From Verrucomicrobia bacterium UBA1200 (GTDB lineage Bacteria > Verrucomicrobiota > Kiritimatiellia > RFP12 > UBA1067): a stretch of 35,596 nucleotides of DNA. The translations under genes and the position numbers were made by a program. The stretch spans positions 1 to 35,596 of the forward strand of contig DBXY01000041.1 in the NCBI GenBank assembly GCA_002309765.1. The letters are read 5' to 3'. The notes below the pieces were generated by a model. That model searched no databases. It was not told where the DNA came from and saw only the letters and a program-made list of their open reading frames with translations. Shown one piece after another: positions 31,555-35,596 of the stretch (the stretch's first letter is position 1; the number at the start of each line of letters is the position of its first letter).

Positions 31555-31980
31555 ATGGCTAAAAAGATCACGGGTACCGTGAAACTGCAGATTCCCGCCG
31601 GCGCGGCGAATCCTGCGCCTCCGGTGGGTCCGGCGTTGGGCTCCCAGGGCGTTAACATCATGCAGTTCTGTAAAGAATTTAACGCCAAGACCCAGGATAA
31701 GGCGGGTTTGGTGATTCCGGTGATTATCACCGTGTACGCCGACCGTAGTTTCTCCCTGGTGTTCAAGAGCCCGCCCGCCGCCGTGCTGCTGAAGAAAGAG
31801 GCCGGTCTGGCGAAGGGATCGGGCGTCCCGAACAAGGAAAAGGTTGGTAAAGTCACCCGCGAGCAGCTCCGCAAGATTGTCGAGATCAAGAAGGCTGACT
31901 TGAACACCAACGATGTCGAGGCCGCGATGCGGATGATCGCCGGCACGGCCCGCAACATGGGCATTGAGGTTATTGATTAA
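31555..31980 (+). CDS. rplK: 50S ribosomal protein L11
   Basis: Predicted 141 aa, normal length. The start MAKKITGTVKLQIPAGAANPAPPVGPALG matches L11 with its flexible proline-rich loop, and SQGVNIMQFCKEFNAKT continues the N-terminal domain. The C-terminal RNA-binding domain covers KVTREQLRKIVEIKKADLN. L11 forms the GTPase-associated centre and is needed for RelA activation. AGGTGG at 31543-31548 serves as ribosome-binding site. The usual upstream neighbours secE and nusG are absent; hisS stands there instead. Confidence 0.98.
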   Translation: MAKKITGTVKLQIPAGAANPAPPVGPALGSQGVNIMQFCKEFNAKTQDKAGLVIPVIITVYADRSFSLVFKSPPAAVLLKKEAGLAKGSGVPNKEKVGKVTREQLRKIVEIKKADLNTNDVEAAMRMIAGTARNMGIEVID

Positions 31981-31996
31981 CGGGAGGCGACTTATC

Positions 31997-32689
31997 ATGG
32001 CTAAACACGGCAAAAAGTATGTGGATACGCTGAAGAAGGCCCCCGCGAATCTAGTTTCGCTGGAAGAGGCGGTGGCGTTCATCAAGGCCAACCCTGGCGC
32101 GAAGTTTGACGAGACGGTGGACGTCGCGATGCATTTGGGCGTGGACATCCGTAAGTCCGACCAGACGGTGCGCGGCACGGTGGTGCTCCCCAACGGTTCG
32201 GGCAAGAAAGTCCGCGTGGTGGTGTTCGCAGCCGGAACGCACGCCGACGACGCCAAGGCGGCGGGCGCCGACGAGGTGGGCTACGAAGATTTGATTGAGA
32301 AGGTCAAGGGCGGATGGACCGACTTTGACGTGGCGATTGCGACTACCGACGCGATGAAGGAAGTCCGTAAGATCGCCCGTGTCTTGGGTCCCCGCGGCTT
32401 GATGCCGAACCCGAAGACCGGTACGGTTACCGATGACGTGGCGGCGGCGGTTAAGGCGGCCAAAGGCGGTAAGGTTGACTTCCGCATGGACCGCACCGGC
32501 AACTGCTGCGTGGTGTGCGGCAAGCGCAGTTTCGAGGCGTCGAAGCTGGTCGAGAACATCCGGGCCGTGATCAGCGCGGTGAGCGCCGAGCGTCCGGCGG
32601 CGGCGAAGGGCACCTTCATCCGTTCCTTGACCGTCAGCACCACGATGGGCGTTGGCGTCCGCGTGTTGACCAAGAGCACCGAGGAATAA
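31997..32689 (+). CDS. rplA: 50S ribosomal protein L1
   Basis: Predicted 230 aa from the ATG at 31997 with GGGAGG nine bases upstream; the frame is open further back over rplK. Typical L1 segments are KFDETVDVAMHLGVD, RGTVVLPNGSGK and ARVLGPRGLMPNPKTGTV, and it ends TMGVGVRV. L1 binds the mobile stalk of 23S rRNA and usually represses its own operon by binding the mRNA leader, which makes the hairpin before rplK relevant. Confidence 0.98.
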   Translation: MAKHGKKYVDTLKKAPANLVSLEEAVAFIKANPGAKFDETVDVAMHLGVDIRKSDQTVRGTVVLPNGSGKKVRVVVFAAGTHADDAKAAGADEVGYEDLIEKVKGGWTDFDVAIATTDAMKEVRKIARVLGPRGLMPNPKTGTVTDDVAAAVKAAKGGKVDFRMDRTGNCCVVCGKRSFEASKLVENIRAVISAVSAERPAAAKGTFIRSLTVSTTMGVGVRVLTKSTEE

Positions 32690-32701
32690 GGAGAATTTGA
32701 G

Positions 32702-33226
32702 ATGAGAAGCGAGAAAGTTTCCATTCTGAACGAGGTGATCGATCGCGTCAAGAACGCCGATTACTGCTTCATCCTCAACTATGGCCGTTCCACCGTGACG
32801 AAGCTGACCGGTCTGCGCCGCGATCTTGAGAAGCAGGCGTCGCGTCTGATGGTGGTTAAGAACACGCTTTTGGCCCGCGCCACGAGCGATGCCGGCTGGG
32901 ATGACGTTTCCGCAATGCTGAAGGGCCCGACGGCGATCGTCACCGGCAACGGCGACGTGGCCGAGGTGGCCAAGGTTCTGGTGGCATTTGTGAAGGGCAA
33001 CGACACCGCCGAAATCAAGGGCGGTAACGTTGAGAAGTCCGTGGTTTCCCCGGCGGATGTCGACGAGATTTCCAAGCTCCCGTCCAAGGACGCGATGCGC
33101 GGAATGCTGCTCGGCACGCTGTCCGCCCCCGCCACGAGCTTCGTGCGTGTGCTTAACGCCCCGCTGTTGGATGTACTTTACGCCCTCAAGGCGTACGAGG
33201 ACAAGAAGAACGAACCCGCGGCCTAA
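32702..33226 (+). CDS. rplJ: 50S ribosomal protein L10
   Basis: Predicted 174 aa, normal length. It starts MRSEKVSILNEVIDRVKNADYCFILNYG, with LRRDLEKQASRLMVVKNTLLARA and MLKGPTAIV in the rRNA-binding domain. The helical end DVLYALKAYEDKKNE anchors L7/L12 dimers. The gap to rplA is only 12 bases, too short for the usual L10-binding leader; a folded RNA element lies instead between this gene and rplL. Confidence 0.98.
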   Translation: MRSEKVSILNEVIDRVKNADYCFILNYGRSTVTKLTGLRRDLEKQASRLMVVKNTLLARATSDAGWDDVSAMLKGPTAIVTGNGDVAEVAKVLVAFVKGNDTAEIKGGNVEKSVVSPADVDEISKLPSKDAMRGMLLGTLSAPATSFVRVLNAPLLDVLYALKAYEDKKNEPAA

Positions 33227-33232
33227 CCGCCG

Positions 33233-33357
33233 CCGTGTCGTAAAAGCCGGATTGCGCGGCTGGGCGGCGGGTGCCGCCCGACTCGGGCAACGATGGCCCG
33301 GCCCCGTTTGCCGGGGCGGCGCAACCGGAAACTCCGTGGCCGTATGACCGGACACGG
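33233..33357 (+). promoter_or_regulatory. Candidate four-way-junction RNA element between rplJ and rplL
   Basis: A 7-bp closing stem (CCGTGTC 33233-33239 with GACACGG 33351-33357) encloses a second stem. In the second stem CCGG-A-TTGCGC (33247-33257) pairs with GCGCAACCGG (33319-33328), with one bulged A. Inside are three hairpins: GGGCGGC/GCCGCCC (33262-33279, loop GGGT), CGGGC/GCCCG (33284-33300) and GCCCCG/CGGGGC (33301-33317). The pairing is seen directly in the bases; a regulatory role for rplL is inferred. Confidence 0.55.
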
Positions 33358-33383
33358 TTGCACAAAAAAGAAGGAACAGAAAA

Positions 33384-33752
33384 ATGACTACTGACGAAGT
33401 TGTTGAGTTTTTGAGCGGATTGACCGTTCTCGAGATCTCCAAGCTGGTTAAGACTCTGGAAGAGAAGTGGGGCGTTACCGCCGCCGCTCCGGTGGCTGTT
33501 GCCGCCGCTCCTGCCGCTGCCGCCGCTCCTGCCGAAGAGAAGACCGAGTTTGACGTGGTGCTGGCTGACGTCGGCTCCAACAAGATCGCCGTCATCAAGG
33601 AAATCCGCGCCATCACCGGTCTGGGTCTGAAGGACGCCAAGGACATGGTCGAGGCCGCTCCGAAGGTCGTTAAAGAGGCCGTGAGCAAGGACGAAGCCGC
33701 CAAGCTGAAAGAGCAGCTTGAGAAGGCTGGTGCCAAGGTCGAAGTGAAGTAA
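33384..33752 (+). CDS. rplL: 50S ribosomal protein L7/L12
   Basis: Predicted 122 aa. The N-terminal dimerisation helix region (VVEFLSGLTVLEISKLVKTLEEKWGV) is followed by an Ala/Pro-rich hinge (about 35-55). The factor-binding C-terminal domain then covers EFDVVLADVGSNKIAVIKEIRAITGLGLKDAKDMVEAAPKVVKE. AAGGAA lies about eight bases before the ATG at 33384. It forms the multi-copy stalk that recruits translation factors, and it follows a folded RNA element. Confidence 0.98.
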   Translation: MTTDEVVEFLSGLTVLEISKLVKTLEEKWGVTAAAPVAVAAAPAAAAAPAEEKTEFDVVLADVGSNKIAVIKEIRAITGLGLKDAKDMVEAAPKVVKEAVSKDEAAKLKEQLEKAGAKVEVK

Positions 33753-33776
33753 CCTAGGACTTCGCTATTTTCGCGG

Positions 33777-33815
33777 AACTGTCCGAGCGATGACCCGGGC
33801 AGTTTTGTGTGTTTT
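33777..33815 (+). terminator. Attenuator/terminator between rplL and rpoB
   Basis: AACTGTCCG (33777-33785) pairs with CGGGCAGTT (33796-33804), including one G-U pair, and is followed by TTGTGTGTTTT. The T-run is broken, so termination is probably partial, as in the known attenuator between rplL and rpoB of E. coli that lets extra stalk protein be made over RNA polymerase. Confidence 0.65.
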
Positions 33816-34067
33816 AGAACCCGCCGTCCGGTTTTGCCGGTCGGCGGGCCGGCGGGAAGCCCGGCCAGGCGGGCTTTCCGAAAGGTCATCGGCAAGCCGC
33901 GCCCCAGGCCGGATGCCGCAGGACTTCTAGCTGTAGCCAAAGTGCGGGAACAGTTAAAATAAGTGGCCGCTTACCACACTTCATCCCGTAACTGGCGTCA
34001 AGCGAAAGGTTTCGCGTGTCCGTAAGGCCGGGACGCATTTTCAAAAATCTCCATTCAGAGGTAGGCA
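33816..34067 (+). other. Long GC-rich leader of rpoB with several hairpins, no gene seen
   Basis: No coding potential is seen. A first hairpin pairs CCCGCCG-T-CCGG (33820-33831) with CCGG-T-CGGCGGG (33837-33848). A second pairs GGAAGCCCG (33855-33863) with CGGGCTTTCC (33870-33879). Other pairings include CGGGA/TCCCG around 33946-34000 and GTCC/GGAC near 34018-34034. No tRNA or known RNA could be recognised. Confidence 0.5.
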
Positions 34068-35596
34068 ATGGTTGAACGCAGAGACTTTGGCAAGCTGAAG
34101 CCAATTATTCAGCCCCCGGATTTAATAGCCATCCAGACCCAGTCGTACCAAGATTTTCTGCAAATAGGAGTCCCGCCGGATAAGCGCGCGGAAATGGGGC
34201 TTCAGGCGATTTTCCACGAGATCTTCCCGATCGATAGCTGGGAAGGCCGTTATACTCTCCAGTTCGACCATTACGAAATCGGTCCGCCCAAAGAGGACGC
34301 GTTGACCGCACTGGCCAACGGCGGTACCTATTCCGCCCCGCTAAGAGCGAGTTTTAGGCTTCAGGACGGAGAGGAGTTCCGCGAAGAAGAAGTCTTTATG
34401 GGCGAAATCCCGATTATGACCCGTGACGGCGCGTTCATCATCAACGGCGCCGAGCGCGTGATTGTTTCCCAGTTGCACCGTTCGCCTGGCATCTGCACCG
34501 AGACCCAGCAGCACCAGAACGGTCAGCCGCTTTATTCCGTCCGCCTGATTCCGGACCGCGGTTCGTGGATTGAGGTCCAGTTTGACGCCGACGACATCAT
34601 GTGGGTTTACATGGATCGCCGCCGCCGCCGCCGGAAGTTCTATGCCACCACTTTGCTGCGCGCGTTTGGCCACGGCACCGACGAGGATATCCTGAAAGAG
34701 TTTTATGAACCCAGAACTCTTTTCACCAAGGAAGAGTACGCCGAAGAGACTTTGAAACCGCTGGTCGCGAAGACCAACGTGATTGACGTAGTCGCCGGAG
34801 TGCCGCTGGTCCGTTGTTACGAGCCGATCACCCCCGCTTTGATTGCCCGTCTCCGCAAATCCAATGTGGCAACCATCGATGTTTGGGACACTTCAATGGA
34901 CGACGGCACGCTGCTCAAGACGGTTAAGGAAGAGGGCAAGTCCGGTATCCACAGCGAAGACGACGCGTTAAAGGACATCTACCGGCGTCTCCGTCCCGGC
35001 GATCCGCCGACTTCGTCCAACGCCAAGAACCTGATGAAGCGCACTTTCCACGATCCGCGCCGCTATGACCTTGGAAAGGTCGGGCGCCACAAAATCAACC
35101 AGCGCCTCCATCAGGATGGTGCGGTTCCGGAAGAGATGCGCACGCTGGAAGAGCATGGCATTGACGTGATCCGCGCGATCAAGTTGTTGCTGGACATTTT
35201 CATGGGCCGCAAGACGGTTGACGACATCGACCATTTGGGCAGCCGCCGTATCCGTACCGCCGGCGAGTTGCTGGAAAACCAGTGCCGCGTGGGCTTGAGC
35301 CGCACGGAACGGCTGATCCGCGAGCGTATGACGCTTTTCGATTCCAGTTCCGGCGTTCCGCTGCAGCCTTCGCGGCTGGTAAACAGCAAGTCGCTCTCCG
35401 CCGTGGTGGGAGACTTCTTCGGCCGCAGCCAGTTGAGCCAGTTCATGGATCAGACCAACCCGCTCTCCGGACTCGCCCACAAGCGCCGGCTCTCGGCTCT
35501 CGGCCCCGGCGGTTTGAGCCGCGAGCGCGCAGGATTCGAGGTGCGCGACGTCCATCCTTCCCATTACGGTCGTATCTGCCCGATCGAGACGCCTGA
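34068..35596 (+). CDS. rpoB: RNA polymerase beta subunit (3' end cut by window edge)
   Basis: About 509 codons of the N-terminal part are present; the frame runs on past the edge, and the final TGA of the window is out of frame. It starts MVERRDFGKLKPIIQPPDLI, with AGAGG at 34057-34061. GEIPIMTRDGAFIINGAERVIVSQLHRSPG is the conserved beta-lobe region. The rifampicin-binding cluster near 35430-35520 reads SQLSQFMDQTNPLSG and AHKRRLSALGPGG. Positions equal to E. coli D516, H526 and S531 are the wild-type residues; N518 is Thr. It follows a long folded leader and an attenuator. Confidence 0.97.
   Translation, partial: MVERRDFGKLKPIIQPPDLIAIQTQSYQDFLQIGVPPDKRAEMGLQAIFHEIFPIDSWEGRYTLQFDHYEIGPPKEDALTALANGGTYSAPLRASFRLQDGEEFREEEVFMGEIPIMTRDGAFIINGAERVIVSQLHRSPGICTETQQHQNGQPLYSVRLIPDRGSWIEVQFDADDIMWVYMDRRRRRRKFYATTLLRAFGHGTDEDILKEFYEPRTLFTKEEYAEETLKPLVAKTNVIDVVAGVPLVRCYEPITPALIARLRKSNVATIDVWDTSMDDGTLLKTVKEEGKSGIHSEDDALKDIYRRLRPGDPPTSSNAKNLMKRTFHDPRRYDLGKVGRHKINQRLHQDGAVPEEMRTLEEHGIDVIRAIKLLLDIFMGRKTVDDIDHLGSRRIRTAGELLENQCRVGLSRTERLIRERMTLFDSSSGVPLQPSRLVNSKSLSAVVGDFFGRSQLSQFMDQTNPLSGLAHKRRLSALGPGGLSRERAGFEVRDVHPSHYGRICPIETP

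Noticed and set aside
32051..33940. A 629-codon open frame on the minus strand across rplA, rplJ and rplL
   Set aside because: It lies antisense to three certain ribosomal protein genes and reads through non-coding hairpins; it results from biased codon use, with low-complexity His/Arg/Ala-rich translation and no start signal.
35594..35596. TGA at the very end as a stop of rpoB
   Set aside because: It is out of frame; the frame reads ...ACG CCT GA and continues past the edge, as expected for the conserved ETPEG segment.
1..35596. CRISPR arrays, insertion sequences, tRNA or rRNA genes
   Set aside because: No spaced direct repeats, transposase frames, terminal inverted repeats, cloverleaf or rRNA-like segments were recognised; the only tandem repeat is coding, inside the BY-kinase gene.

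Overview
The window looks like part of a chromosome from a Gram-negative bacterium of medium-high GC. The outer-membrane beta-barrels, the lipoprotein exporter and the Wzz/BY-kinase point to Gram-negative. The mix of genes (alginate-export-type porin, basic-secretory-protein peptidase, EPS locus beside proS/hisS) reminds me of the PVC group (Lentisphaerota/Kiritimatiellota/Verrucomicrobiota). That placement is an impression, not shown by the sequence.

Bases 1-10308 hold ten same-strand genes, each overlapping the next by 3-7 bases. They encode two B12-type radical SAM enzymes, two radical SAM enzymes with a C-terminal CX2CX13C motif, an Acetyltransf_6-type acyltransferase, a membrane-anchored left-handed beta-helix acyltransferase, a metal-dependent amidohydrolase, two GNAT-like proteins and a bacterial GH3-type acyl-adenylating enzyme. 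The set reads as a biosynthetic operon for an unknown, probably acylated or amidated, small molecule. The first gene is cut by the window edge. I recognise no described pathway with this composition, and it is the best candidate here for a new system.

Bases 10446-11822 are a ribosomal/tRNA-modification operon, rpsP-trmD-rplS, lacking the usual rimM, closed by a strong terminator. Bases 11960-18535 hold mixed genes: a porin (minus), an EamA transporter (plus), then HAD hydrolase, RNase R and a secreted BSP-type peptidase (all minus).

Bases 18749-27939 are an envelope polysaccharide locus: Wza-like lipoprotein, secreted protein of unknown function, outer-membrane beta-barrel, O-antigen ligase/polymerase-like membrane protein, Wzz-BY-kinase with unusual Tyr/Gly repeats, dTDP-glucose 4,6-dehydratase, and a second secreted unknown. 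No glycosyltransferase is present, so the sugar-assembly genes must lie elsewhere.

Bases 27966-31327 hold proS, an HU/IHF-like gene and hisS, ended by a terminator. Bases 31555 to the right edge are rplK-rplA-rplJ-rplL-rpoB, with rpoB cut by the edge. Three non-coding intervals here have strong RNA-folding potential: the rplK leader, the rplJ-rplL gap and the 315-base rplL-rpoB gap. They are candidates for autoregulatory or attenuation elements. No tRNA, rRNA, CRISPR array or insertion sequence was seen.
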